From Arthrobacter sp. SDTb3-6 (lineage in GTDB: Bacteria; Actinomycetota; Actinomycetes; Actinomycetales; Micrococcaceae), in the NCBI RefSeq assembly GCF_013376095.1, contig NZ_JAAMFN010000019.1, forward strand, positions 1 to 64,000: 64,000 bases of DNA. The letters are read 5' to 3'. Both the position numbers and the translations under genes were made by a program. A model generated the notes under the pieces. That model was not told the DNA's origin. It was given only the letters and a program-made list of their open reading frames with translations, and ran no database searches. Positions 27,716-36,987 of this stretch are shown here, piece after piece. Numbering within the stretch: position 1 is the first letter of the stretch; each line of letters opens with the position of its first letter.

Positions 27716-28699
27716 ATGACCGGCTTCATTGTCAAGCGCTTCATCAACTATGCGATTCTTTCCGCAATCGCCACCATGAGCGCCTACGTCCTGGCAAGCA
27801 TCATCCTCAACCCGGCGGGACGCTACCTGGGGCGCAACCCCCGCCCGTCGGATGCAACCATCAACTCGATCCTTGACGGCCTGGGCGTCAACCCCCACAC
27901 GCCCGTCATTGAGCGGTTGTGGACCTGGCTGGTCAACCTGGTCACACACGGTTCCCTCGGTGACACCGTCCACAACACCTCGGTGGTCAGTGAAATGGCC
28001 GCACGCGCCGGCACCAGCCTGCGGCTGCTGATCCTGGGCACCATCATCGCGGCGCTCGTGGGTGTCGTGGTCGGTGTGTGGGGCGCAGTGCGCCAGTACA
28101 AGTTCAGCGACCAGGCCATCTCCTACGTGTCGTTCACCATCCTGGCGACGCCGTCGTTCGTGCTGGGCATCCTGCTGATGATCCTGGCCACGATGCTCAA
28201 CACCGCCACCGGCATGCAGCTGGTCAGTTTCACCGGCGAATATACACCCGGGCTGGACGGCGGCTGGTGGGCCCACGTCTGGGACCGGGCGGCGCACCTG
28301 CTGCTGCCCACCATCTCCCTGGCCCTCATGGGCGCGGCCGGCTACTCGCGGTACCAGCGCAGCGCCATGCTGGACGTCCTGTCCGCTGACTACATCCGTA
28401 CGGCCCGCTCCAAGGGCCGCACCCGCGGTTCCGCACTGATCCGGCACGGCGTGCGCGTGGCCCTGATTCCCATGTCCACCTACTTTGCCTACTCCTTTGC
28501 CACCGTCCTGGCCGGAGCGGCCGTGACCGAACTCGTGTTCAGCTGGCACGGCATGGGCGAGATGCTGGTCCAGGCAATCAGCGAAAGTGACATCAACGCC
28601 TTTACCGGCGCCATCTTGTTCAATGCCATCCTGGTGCTGATCGCCGGAACCCTCTCCGATGTGGTGTACGCCGCCCTTGACCCGAGGGTGCGGGTATAA
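27716..28699 (+). CDS. Oligo/dipeptide ABC transporter permease, DppB type
   Basis: 327 aa, about six helices. N-terminal FIVKRFINYAILSAIAT is the usual DppB first helix; the C-terminal half carries the EAA loop (ADYIRTARSKGRTRGSALIRHGVRVALIPM). First gene of a four-gene importer. It differs from the family in an Asn/Pro-rich first extracellular loop, as usual. Confidence 0.94.
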   Translation: MTGFIVKRFINYAILSAIATMSAYVLASIILNPAGRYLGRNPRPSDATINSILDGLGVNPHTPVIERLWTWLVNLVTHGSLGDTVHNTSVVSEMAARAGTSLRLLILGTIIAALVGVVVGVWGAVRQYKFSDQAISYVSFTILATPSFVLGILLMILATMLNTATGMQLVSFTGEYTPGLDGGWWAHVWDRAAHLLLPTISLALMGAAGYSRYQRSAMLDVLSADYIRTARSKGRTRGSALIRHGVRVALIPMSTYFAYSFATVLAGAAVTELVFSWHGMGEMLVQAISESDINAFTGAILFNAILVLIAGTLSDVVYAALDPRVRV

Positions 28700-28701
28700 A
28701 C

Positions 28702-29628
28702 ATGTCCATGCTTGAAGAAGTTCCCGTTGCCAACCCCGCCGCCGAGTCGTCCGTCGTCGTCCGCTCGAAGAAGCCGGTCTCGCGTTTCCGCCTGGTCCTG
28801 TCCCGCCTGCGCAGCACGCCCCGTTTCTGGGTGGGGATCGTAGGCCTGGGCGCCATCATCCTGTGGGCGATTTTCGGCCTCGTGCCCAACGCGTGGAACG
28901 CCACCGACCTTGACATCTACAACATGGGGTCCCCCCCAACCGCGCTGCACTGGTTTGGCACCAGCGACATCGGCGAGGACATCTACGCCCAAACCATCAC
29001 GGGCCTGCGCAAGTCCCTTGTGATCGGCCTGCTGGTGGGCCCGCTGGCCGCCCTGGTTGCCGGCATTGTCGGCGCCGTGGCCGGATATCTTGGCGGCTGG
29101 TGGGACCGGGCCATCGTCTGGTTCATCGACCTGCTGCTGGTGCTGCCCAGCCTGTTCCTGTTCATCCTGCTCAGCCCCATCTTCAAGTCCCTGTCCTGGG
29201 TGGCGCTGATCTTCCTGCTGGCCGGCTTCGGCTGGATGATCATGGCGCGGGTGATCCGTGCCCAGACGCTGTCCCTGCGCGAACGCGACTTCATCAAGGC
29301 GGCCCGCTTCATGGGCGTGGACACCTGGACCATCATCCGCCGCCACGTGCTGCCCAACGTTTCCTCGCTGCTGATCATCGACGCCACCCTGGGCGTGGGC
29401 GGTGCCATCCTGAGTGAAACAACCCTGAGCTTCTTCGGCTTCGGCATCCAGGCTCCCGACGTCTCCCTGGGCACCCTGCTGGCCGCGGGGCAGGGCGCCG
29501 CGGCCACCCGCCCCTGGCTGTTCGTCTTCCCTGCGGCCATCCTCGTCTTCACGGTGCTTTCCGCCAGCCTGGTGGGCGATGCCTTGCGCGACGCCGTGGA
29601 CCCAACCTCCGGAGTCAACCGTGGCTGA
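28702..29628 (+). CDS. Oligo/dipeptide ABC transporter permease, DppC type
   Basis: 308 aa. Charged N-terminal tail of 45 residues, then six helices; EAA loop [27 protein letters not shown] and the C-terminal [10 protein letters not shown] block common to DppC/OppC. Starts 2 bp after the DppB gene and its end overlaps the ATPase gene by 8 bp. Confidence 0.95.
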   Translation: MSMLEEVPVANPAAESSVVVRSKKPVSRFRLVLSRLRSTPRFWVGIVGLGAIILWAIFGLVPNAWNATDLDIYNMGSPPTALHWFGTSDIGEDIYAQTITGLRKSLVIGLLVGPLAALVAGIVGAVAGYLGGWWDRAIVWFIDLLLVLPSLFLFILLSPIFKSLSWVALIFLLAGFGWMIMARVIRAQTLSLRERDFIKAARFMGVDTWTIIRRHVLPNVSSLLIIDATLGVGGAILSETTLSFFGFGIQAPDVSLGTLLAAGQGAAATRPWLFVFPAAILVFTVLSASLVGDALRDAVDPTSGVNRG

Positions 29629-31711
29629 GCGCACCCCCTTCCCTGGCACGGCCGGCCACCTGCTGGAGGTGCGCGATCTCAGCGTCACCTTCCCGCAGCC
29701 CGGCGGCGCCGTCACCGCTGTCCGCGGCGTCAACTACCACGTGGACAAGGGCGAGTTTCTGGGCATCGTAGGTGAATCCGGTTCGGGCAAGTCCGTCTCG
29801 TCGCTGGCGGTGATGGGCCTGCTGCCGTCCTCCGCCCAGGTCAGCGGCGACATCCTGTTTGAGGGCCGGTCCCTGCTCGGCCGCAGCGACAGGGAACTGT
29901 CCAGATTGCGCGGCGAAGGCATCTCCATCATCTTCCAGGACCCGCTGTCCGCACTGACCCCCGTCTACACGATCGGCGCACAGATCGCCGAGGCCCTGCA
30001 GCTCCACGACAGGAAGCTGTCCGGGCAGGCGGCGAAGGCCCGCGCCGTGGAACTGCTGAAAGTGGTGGGCATCCCGAACCCGGAGCGCCGCGCCCAGGCA
30101 TTCCCGCACGAGTTTTCCGGCGGCATGCGCCAGCGTGCCATGATCGCTATCGCCATCGCCAACAACCCGCGCCTGATCATCGCCGACGAACCGACGACGG
30201 CGCTGGACGTCACCATCCAGGCACAGATCCTGGAGGTGCTCCAAAAGGCAAAGGACCTCACCGGCGCCGCCGTGGTCCTGATCACCCACGACCTGGGCGT
30301 CGTGGCCGGCAACGCGGACCGGATTGCCGTCATGTATGCCGGGCGGATCGTGGAGACAGGAACCGTGGACCAGGTGTTCCACCGGCCGTCCATGCCCTAC
30401 ACAATCGGGCTGTTGCGCTCCATGCCGAACCTTGCCACGGCCGGCCACACGCGGCTGGTGCCGCTGGAGGGCCGCCCGCCGCAGCTGGCCAACCTTGCCC
30501 CGGGCTGTCCGTTCGCCCCCCGCTGCCCCGCGGCGATCGACGCCTGCCGCACCACGGAACCGCCGCTGGCCGCCGTCAGCGGCAATCCGCTCAACGCCTC
30601 GGCCTGCCTGCGCGTGGGTGAAATTGCCTCCGGCACACTCAAGCGCGACGGGCTGTATCCGGTTCCGGAGGCCGTCGCGCCGGCGGTACGCGCCGCCGTC
30701 ACCCCGGAAAGAGTGCTGGGCGTGGACGGGCTGGTCCGTCACTTCCCGTTGACCAGGGGTTCGGTTTTCAAGCAGGTCATCGGCACCGTGCGGGCCGTGG
30801 ACGGTGTCAGCTTCGACCTCCGTTCCGGCCAGACCCTGGGCCTGGTCGGCGAATCCGGCTGTGGCAAGTCCACCACCATCATGGAAATCCTGGAACTGGC
30901 CAAGCCGCAGGCCGGCCGGATCACCGTCAACGGCCGGGACGTCGCCACCATGGGTGGGAGGGAGCGCCGGGCGCTGCGCAGTGACATCCAGGTGGTCTTC
31001 CAGGACCCCATGGCGTCCCTGGACCCGCGCCTTCCCATCCAGGACATCGTGGCCGAGCCGCTCACGGTCCACGGGGTCCCGGCCAGGGAACGGCTGAAGA
31101 GGGTCCGGGAAGTCCTGGACCTGGTGGGGCTGGAGCCCTCCATGGCATCCCGCTATCCGCACGAGTTCTCCGGCGGCCAGCGCCAGCGCATCGGCATAGC
31201 CCGGGCCCTCGTGACGGATCCGAAGATCATGGTCCTGGACGAGCCCGTCTCGGCCCTGGATGTCTCGATCCAGGCCGGCGTCATCAACCTGCTGGAGGAC
31301 CTGCAGGAAAAGCTGGGCCTGTCCTATCTCTTTGTGGCCCACGACCTGGCCGTGGTCCGCCAAATCGCCGACACCGTGGCGGTCATGTACCTGGGCCGCA
31401 TCGTGGAAAGCGGGGCGTCGGAAGACCTCTTTGAACATCCCCAGCACCCATATACTCGGGCGCTGCTCTCCGCCGTTCCCGTGCCCGACCCCGCACTGGA
31501 GCGCAGCCGCCGCCGCATCATCCTCGAAGGCGACCTCCCCAGCCCCACCGCGGACATCAGCGGCTGCAACTTCCGCACCCGCTGCCCGTTGTACCAGGTC
31601 ATGGACCCCCCGGCGCAGGAGACGTGCCGCACGCTGGATCCCCCGCGGCGCCAGGTAGAGGGCAGCTCCGTTGCCTGCCACCACGCAGAACGCATCGACC
31701 TCATGTCCTGA
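29621..31711 (+). CDS. Fused dual ATP-binding protein of the peptide importer (DppD-DppF)
   Basis: 696 aa with two complete ATPases. Domain one (residues about 8-330) has Walker A GESGSGKS, signature [10 protein letters not shown] and DEPTTALD; it ends in an oligopeptide-transporter C-terminal cysteine region ([16 protein letters not shown]) that ligates an Fe-S or Zn centre in DppD proteins. Domain two has Walker [10 protein letters not shown], signature [18 protein letters not shown], and a second Cys block ([14 protein letters not shown]...ETC). Start GTG at 29621 overlaps the permease stop and has TCCGGAG upstream. The fusion is common in actinobacteria. Confidence 0.95.
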   Translation: MAERTPFPGTAGHLLEVRDLSVTFPQPGGAVTAVRGVNYHVDKGEFLGIVGESGSGKSVSSLAVMGLLPSSAQVSGDILFEGRSLLGRSDRELSRLRGEGISIIFQDPLSALTPVYTIGAQIAEALQLHDRKLSGQAAKARAVELLKVVGIPNPERRAQAFPHEFSGGMRQRAMIAIAIANNPRLIIADEPTTALDVTIQAQILEVLQKAKDLTGAAVVLITHDLGVVAGNADRIAVMYAGRIVETGTVDQVFHRPSMPYTIGLLRSMPNLATAGHTRLVPLEGRPPQLANLAPGCPFAPRCPAAIDACRTTEPPLAAVSGNPLNASACLRVGEIASGTLKRDGLYPVPEAVAPAVRAAVTPERVLGVDGLVRHFPLTRGSVFKQVIGTVRAVDGVSFDLRSGQTLGLVGESGCGKSTTIMEILELAKPQAGRITVNGRDVATMGGRERRALRSDIQVVFQDPMASLDPRLPIQDIVAEPLTVHGVPARERLKRVREVLDLVGLEPSMASRYPHEFSGGQRQRIGIARALVTDPKIMVLDEPVSALDVSIQAGVINLLEDLQEKLGLSYLFVAHDLAVVRQIADTVAVMYLGRIVESGASEDLFEHPQHPYTRALLSAVPVPDPALERSRRRIILEGDLPSPTADISGCNFRTRCPLYQVMDPPAQETCRTLDPPRRQVEGSSVACHHAERIDLMS

Positions 31712-31784
31712 CATCACGCACCACGGCCATCACGGTCCGGCGATAAACCAACCGCCGCCCCCGGCCACCTTATGGAGGAAAGAA

Positions 31785-33509
31785 ATGAAACACATCAAAA
31801 AGATGGTGGGAGCCGGCGTCCTGAGCCTGGCCCTGGCCGTCACCGGCTGCAGCGCAGGCGGCGGGGGCGGGGCGAAACCCCCCATCAACAACAGCAAGGG
31901 CGCGGCCGAAACCGCAATGCTGCCCACCGTCGACTGGACCAAGGCGGACTACGCGGCGGTCAAGGACGGCGGCACCCTGACGCTGGCCATCGACCAGCTG
32001 CCCGACAACTGGAACACACTCCAGGCGGATGGCAACAACGTCTCCACCGGCCAAATCATGGATCCCACCACGGGCGGACCGGTGCGCGTCACGGCCGACG
32101 GCGGGTGGGAGGTCAATCCCGACTACGCCACGGAGGTGAAACTGCTTAGCCAGGACCCGCAGGTGGTGGAGGTGAAGCTGAACCCGAAGGCCGTTTGGGA
32201 GGACGGCACCCCCATCACATACAAGGACTTCGCCGCCACGGTGAAGGCTTCCAGCGGCGCCAACAAGGCGTACCAGACAGTCTCCGACAACGTCTACAAG
32301 GACATTGCATCGGTCACCCGGGAAGACACCGACCAAAACTTCAAGATCACCTTCAAGAACAAGAACGCCGACTGGCCCTCCATTCTCGGCGGCAGCACGG
32401 CCGGGATGGCCACCGCCAGCATCCTGCCCGCCGCCATTGCCTCGGACCCCAAGGCCTTCAATGCCGGCTACAAGACCAAGCCGCTGCCCTCCGACGGCCC
32501 GTTCAAGGTCTCCAACGTTGACACCAACGGCCAGGTTGTCACCTTGACGCCCAACCCGAAGTGGTGGGGGGAAAAGCCCAAGCTGGACAAGATCATCATG
32601 AAGGTCGTCACCCGCGACGGGCTGGCCCAGGCCTACGCCAACAAGGAACTGGACGCCTTCAGCATCGGCACGAACAAGAACAACTACGACACCGCCAAGA
32701 AGCGCACCGACGGCGCCATCCAGCAGACGGGCGGCCTGACCTGGAACCACGTCACGATGAACGGCTCCACCGGCCCCCTGGCCGACGTCAAGGTCCGCCA
32801 GGCCGTGGCCCGTGCCATTGACCGGAAGACGATCTCCGCCAGCCGCCTGAGCCCCATCGGTGCGCCGGTGACGAGCCAGAACAGCTACATCTACATGCCG
32901 GGCCAGAAGGGCTACGAAGACGATGCCACCGCGGCCATCGGCTTTGACACCGCCAAGTCCGAGGAGCTGCTCAAGGAGGCCGGCTATGTGAAGGGTTCCG
33001 ACGGCGTCCAGGCGAAGGACGGCAGGAAACTGGAACTGACGTACACCCTCGATGCCAACAACCCCGTCTCCGAACAGATCTTCAAGCAGCTGCAGGCCAA
33101 CCTCAGGGTCGTGGGCATCACGCTGAAGAACAACACCGTCCCCTCGGCGAAGTTCTTCTCCGACTACGTGCTCAAGTCCAACTTTGAGATGACCGGATTC
33201 GCCTGGTCCGGCACGCCCTTCCCGATCTCCTCGACGGAATCGATCTTCTACCCCGTGGATTCGGGCCAGAACTTCACGGGCATCACCGACGAAAAGCTCG
33301 GCGCGATGTGGCAGAAGGCCAACGCGGAGCTTGACCCGGCCAAGCGGATCGAGCTGGCCAACGAGATCGACAAGGCCATTTTTGCCTACACACCCGTCAT
33401 CCCGCTGACCCCGACGCCGAACACCTACGCCGTCACGAACGGGCTGGTCAACTACGGTGCCGCACAGTTCCAATCGATCGACTGGACCAAGGTGGGCTGG
33501 AAGGCCTAG
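31785..33509 (+). CDS. Peptide-binding lipoprotein (SBP family 5)
   Basis: 574 aa. Signal peptide with lipobox VTGC (Cys22), then a Gly-rich linker. The mature part matches family 5 binding proteins: VKLNPKAVWEDGTPITYKDF, SDGPFKVSNVDTNGQVVTLTPNPKWWGEKPKLD and [29 protein letters not shown] ribosome site 6 nt before the ATG. Unlike many Opp operons the binding protein is encoded last. Ligand cannot be told; di- or oligopeptides are the family default. Confidence 0.94.
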   Translation: MKHIKKMVGAGVLSLALAVTGCSAGGGGGAKPPINNSKGAAETAMLPTVDWTKADYAAVKDGGTLTLAIDQLPDNWNTLQADGNNVSTGQIMDPTTGGPVRVTADGGWEVNPDYATEVKLLSQDPQVVEVKLNPKAVWEDGTPITYKDFAATVKASSGANKAYQTVSDNVYKDIASVTREDTDQNFKITFKNKNADWPSILGGSTAGMATASILPAAIASDPKAFNAGYKTKPLPSDGPFKVSNVDTNGQVVTLTPNPKWWGEKPKLDKIIMKVVTRDGLAQAYANKELDAFSIGTNKNNYDTAKKRTDGAIQQTGGLTWNHVTMNGSTGPLADVKVRQAVARAIDRKTISASRLSPIGAPVTSQNSYIYMPGQKGYEDDATAAIGFDTAKSEELLKEAGYVKGSDGVQAKDGRKLELTYTLDANNPVSEQIFKQLQANLRVVGITLKNNTVPSAKFFSDYVLKSNFEMTGFAWSGTPFPISSTESIFYPVDSGQNFTGITDEKLGAMWQKANAELDPAKRIELANEIDKAIFAYTPVIPLTPTPNTYAVTNGLVNYGAAQFQSIDWTKVGWKA

Positions 33510-33518
33510 CAACACCGC

Positions 33519-34109
33519 TCAGGTGGCCACGGCCACCACAAATACTGCCAACAGAACCAGGCCCACGACGCCGGCCCCCACGTCCCAGCGTGCCGCCACC
33601 AACCCGGTGGCGTTCGCCGCGGACGGGGCGCCGGCGTCGTGCTTCCGGTCGTCGGCAGAGTGTTCCCAGGCGGTCCAGGCGGCGTCGACGGCTGCCTGCG
33701 TGCGCGCGGGCATGTGGACGCGCGCGCTGCTGCCGGGGCGCCCGCCCAGGCGCGGTCCCAGCCGGCCCGCACCCGGCGCGCCCCAACTGGCAATCCGGCC
33801 GGCCGTGGTGTCCAGGACTACGCCTTGGCCCACGCGGACGGCCTTGAGGGCGCTAAAGGGGACCCGGTGGCTGCGCAGGACGTTGACCACGGTGAGCCCG
33901 TCCGGGTGCACCAGCAGCCGGGGCCGCCACAGCAGCACGTGGACGGCCCAGGCAACCAGCACCAGGGCCGGCAGGAAGTGCCAGATGGACGCCCCCGTGC
34001 CGGTCAGCACCAGGTTCAGCGCAAAGAAGGCACAAAAGGCCCATGCGGCGGCTGCCAGCACCCGGGTGCCCGTCGAATACAGGGCGACGGGCCGCGCTAC
34101 AGCCCCCAC
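33519..34109 (-). CDS. PH-domain membrane protein
   Basis: 196 aa. Two adjacent hydrophobic helices (residues about 18-60) are followed by a bacterial PH-like domain (RPRLLVHPDGLTVVNVLRSHRVPFSALKAVRVGQGVVLDT), then a charged linker and a C-terminal helix (VGAGVVGLVLLAVFVVAVAT). Overlaps the downstream end of the histidine-phosphatase gene by 13 bp. Function of this family is unknown. Confidence 0.75.
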   Translation of the reverse strand: MGAVARPVALYSTGTRVLAAAAWAFCAFFALNLVLTGTGASIWHFLPALVLVAWAVHVLLWRPRLLVHPDGLTVVNVLRSHRVPFSALKAVRVGQGVVLDTTAGRIASWGAPGAGRLGPRLGGRPGSSARVHMPARTQAAVDAAWTAWEHSADDRKHDAGAPSAANATGLVAARWDVGAGVVGLVLLAVFVVAVAT

Positions 34110-34738
34110 TGCTCCACGGCGGGGGTCCGCTTGTCCCAGCCCAGCGTGCAGACCTTGGCGGTGCCCAGCACAAAGTGGCGGCCCTCGCCCGGGGCCAGGC
34201 CGAGCCAGCGGGCGGACAGGACGCGCAGGAAATGGCCGTGTGCCACGAGCAGCACGTTGGCGGCCAGGGTGCCGTCGGGCAGCGGGGCCCGGACCCGGTC
34301 GACGATGGCGTCGGCGCGGGCGGCAACCTGCGCCAGGGTTTCACCGTTGGGCACGCCGCTGTCCCAGATCAGGTAGCCCGGGTTTTCGGCGCGGACCACG
34401 GCGCTGTTGATGCCTTCGTAATCGCCGTAGTCCCATTCGACGGCGTTCGGTTCCACCTCGGCGTCCGGGAAGCCGGCCAGCTCGGCGGTGCGACGCGCCC
34501 GTTGCAGCGGCGAGGTCAGCACCAGGTCAAATTCGGTTGCGGCCAGGGCGGGCCGCGCGGAACGGGCCTGGTCCTCGCCGTCGGGCGTGAGCGGAAGGTC
34601 GGTCAGCCCTGTGTATTGCCCGCTGCGGGACCATTCGGTTTCCCCGTGCCGCAGGAGCCACAGCTTGGGGCCGCCGGGGACCGGGATGTGGGTCAGCGGG
34701 GTGGAGCCGGCCGGCTCAACTGCGGTGGCGTTGTTCAT
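34097..34738 (-). CDS. Histidine phosphatase superfamily protein
   Basis: 213 aa. RHG motif LWLLRHGETEWSRSGQYTGLTDLPLT near residue 27, second catalytic His in LLVAHGHFLRVLSARWL. The ATG overlaps the stop of the CCA-transferase gene (ATGA), so both are made from one transcript. Phosphoglycerate-mutase-like; probably a broad or acid sugar phosphatase. Substrate unknown. Confidence 0.9.
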   Translation of the reverse strand: MNNATAVEPAGSTPLTHIPVPGGPKLWLLRHGETEWSRSGQYTGLTDLPLTPDGEDQARSARPALAATEFDLVLTSPLQRARRTAELAGFPDAEVEPNAVEWDYGDYEGINSAVVRAENPGYLIWDSGVPNGETLAQVAARADAIVDRVRAPLPDGTLAANVLLVAHGHFLRVLSARWLGLAPGEGRHFVLGTAKVCTLGWDKRTPAVEQWGL

Positions 34739-36234
34739 GGGTGGGTCCTGTTCTGTTCGGGCTCGTGGCTCCGGTTCCCCTGTGTTTCGGGTTCCAGTGC
34801 CTGGGATTCGGGCTGGGCGGCCCACCAGTCGCGCAGGGCGGCCTCGGACTCCTGTGCGGTCCGCGGGCCGTGCTCCATGCGTTGGTCCAGCAGGAATTTG
34901 TAGGCCCGTCCCACCACGGGGCCGGGCTTGAGGCCCAGCAGTGCCATGATGGCGCCGCCGTCGAGGTCCGGGCGGATCGCGTCCAGTTCCTCCTTTTCGG
35001 CCAGGACGGCGATGCGCTGCTCCAGGTCGTCGTAGGCGAAGGACAGCCGGTCCGCCTTGCGCTGGTTGCGGGTGGTGACGTCGGAGCGCGTCAGCCGGTG
35101 CAGGCGTTCCAGGAGGGGCCCGGCGTCGGTCACGTAGCGGCGCACGGCGGAATCGGTCCAGCCGGCGTCACCGTAGCCGTAGAAGCGCATGTGCAGCTCC
35201 ACGAGCCGCGAGACAGCCTTGATGGAGTCGTTGTCAAAGCGCAGGGCCCGCATGCGTTTGGCTGTCAGCTTGGCACCGGCGAGGTCGTGGTGGCGGAAGC
35301 TGACGGCACCGCCGGGCTCAAAACGGCGGGTCTTGGGTTTGCCGACGTCGTGCATCAGCGCGGCAAAGCGCAGCACAAAGTCCGGGCCGGGCACGGGGCC
35401 GTCGGGGCCGGTCTCCAGCGCCGCGGCCTGCTCCAGCACCTGCAGCGAGTGCTGGTAGACGTCCTTGTGCCGGTGGTGCTCGTCGGTTTCCAGCTGCAGG
35501 GCAGGCACCTCGGGCAGCACCAATGCGGCCAGGCCCGTCTCCACCAGGATGTCCACGCCGGCCCGCGGGTGGGCCCCGCACACCAGCTTCACCAGCTCGT
35601 CACGGACGCGTTCAGCGGAAATGATGCCGATGCGCCCCGCCATCTCCGTCATGGCCCGGTGCACTTCGGGATGGATGGACAGGCCCAGCTGGGAGGCGAA
35701 GCGCGCGGCGCGCATCATGCGCAGCGGGTCGTCGGAAAACGACTGTTCGGGAGTGCCGGGCGTGCGCAGGATCCCGGCGGCCAGGTCGGCGGCGCCGCCG
35801 TGCGGGTCCACGAGCTCCAGGGACGGCAGGCGCAGGGCCATCGCGTTGGTGGTGAAATCACGGCGGGACAGGTCCTCCAGCAGGGACGTGCCAAAGGCGA
35901 CGGCGGGCTTGCGCGACTCCGGGTCGTAGGCCTCGGCCCGGTAAGTGGTCACCTCGATGAGCAGCACCCCGCCGCCGCGCTTGCGCTTGCGGAAGCCGAT
36001 GGTGCCGAATTCCCGGCCCATTTCCCAGTGCGAATCAGCCCACTTTTGCGCCACCGCCAGAATTTCCTCCGGCGTGGCGTTGGTGGTGAAGTCCAGGTCG
36101 GGCGAAGCCCTGCCAAGGAACAGGTCGCGGACGGGGCCGCCCACCAGCGAAAGCTCATAACCGGCGTCGGCAAAGAGGTGTCCCAGTTCAAGGACCACCG
36201 GGTCTAAATTAGAGGTATTTGGCGCCATCTGCAT
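34735..36234 (-). CDS. tRNA CCA-adding nucleotidyltransferase
   Basis: 499 aa. N-terminal class II nucleotidyltransferase head with GGPVRDLFLGRASPDLDFTTNA (catalytic DxD), tRNA-binding middle, and an HD domain (FAALMHDVGKPKTRRF). This length and HD domain match actinobacterial CCA transferases found next to murJ at the origin. It matures tRNA 3' ends by adding CCA. Divergent from the NUDIX gene with a 144-bp shared promoter region. Confidence 0.92.
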   Translation of the reverse strand: MQMAPNTSNLDPVVLELGHLFADAGYELSLVGGPVRDLFLGRASPDLDFTTNATPEEILAVAQKWADSHWEMGREFGTIGFRKRKRGGGVLLIEVTTYRAEAYDPESRKPAVAFGTSLLEDLSRRDFTTNAMALRLPSLELVDPHGGAADLAAGILRTPGTPEQSFSDDPLRMMRAARFASQLGLSIHPEVHRAMTEMAGRIGIISAERVRDELVKLVCGAHPRAGVDILVETGLAALVLPEVPALQLETDEHHRHKDVYQHSLQVLEQAAALETGPDGPVPGPDFVLRFAALMHDVGKPKTRRFEPGGAVSFRHHDLAGAKLTAKRMRALRFDNDSIKAVSRLVELHMRFYGYGDAGWTDSAVRRYVTDAGPLLERLHRLTRSDVTTRNQRKADRLSFAYDDLEQRIAVLAEKEELDAIRPDLDGGAIMALLGLKPGPVVGRAYKFLLDQRMEHGPRTAQESEAALRDWWAAQPESQALEPETQGNRSHEPEQNRTHP

Positions 36235-36378
36235 AGTTACTTAAGGATGCCAGACTTTTTGCTTCTCCCGCGGCGGGCCCACCAGGGACGTCACGGGCGC
36301 CGGCGCCGGCGCACCATCGCCAAATGCGGGCTCCTTGCCTGTCATCATCGCCACACAAAGATAGCTAGAGTGGACTCC

Positions 36379-36918
36379 ATGGTCCACCCCGTACCGCGCG
36401 CGCCAAAGAGGAGCCCACTGCCATCGGCACTGGGTCCGTCGGCAACGCCCGCGGCACCGGCACCGGCCAGCCAGCTGCCGACGGTGGAGGAGATTTCCGC
36501 CGGCGGCGTGGTGGTGGACAGCCATGACGGCGGCCTGCGCGTGGCGATCATTGCCCGCATCAACCGTGGCGGCCGTCTTGAGTGGTGCCTGCCGAAGGGC
36601 CACCCGGAGGGCAGGGAAAACTATGCCGAGGCGGCGGTGCGTGAAATCGAGGAGGAAACCGGGATCGCCGGGGACGTCCTGGCCCCGCTGGGCAGCATTG
36701 ACTACTGGTTCACTGTCAGCGGCCACCGCGTCCACAAGACCGTCCACCACTTCCTGCTGCGTGCCACGGGCGGCTCGCTGACCATTGAAAACGATCCAGA
36801 CCACGAGGCCGTGGACGTCGCCTGGGTGCCCGTTGCCGAGCTGGGCCGCAAGCTGTCCTTTCCCAACGAGCGCCGGATCACGGACCTGGCCCGTGAGCTG
36901 CTGCCCGCACACTTTTAG
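36379..36918 (+). CDS. NUDIX hydrolase
   Basis: 179 aa. The NUDIX box GHPEGRENYAEAAVREIEEE covers residues 74-96 and is intact (GX5EX7REUXEEXGU). A 35-residue Pro/Ala-rich N-terminal tail precedes the fold. ATG at 36379 is preferred; a GTG three codons upstream is an alternative. In other actinobacteria this NUDIX gene sits between the CCA transferase and murJ, as here. Substrate not predictable. Confidence 0.9.
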   Translation: MVHPVPRAPKRSPLPSALGPSATPAAPAPASQLPTVEEISAGGVVVDSHDGGLRVAIIARINRGGRLEWCLPKGHPEGRENYAEAAVREIEEETGIAGDVLAPLGSIDYWFTVSGHRVHKTVHHFLLRATGGSLTIENDPDHEAVDVAWVPVAELGRKLSFPNERRITDLARELLPAHF

Positions 36919-36987
36919 CCCGCTCCGGCGGTGCCGCCGCCGGCCCTGCCAGGGTCCATGCGGGCTCGGGTGAGATGATGGGGAACG

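Noticed and set aside
29615-31717. 700-aa minus-strand frame opposite the fused ATPase gene
   Set aside because: Antisense shadow caused by high third-position GC; the plus-strand protein has all ABC ATPase motifs.
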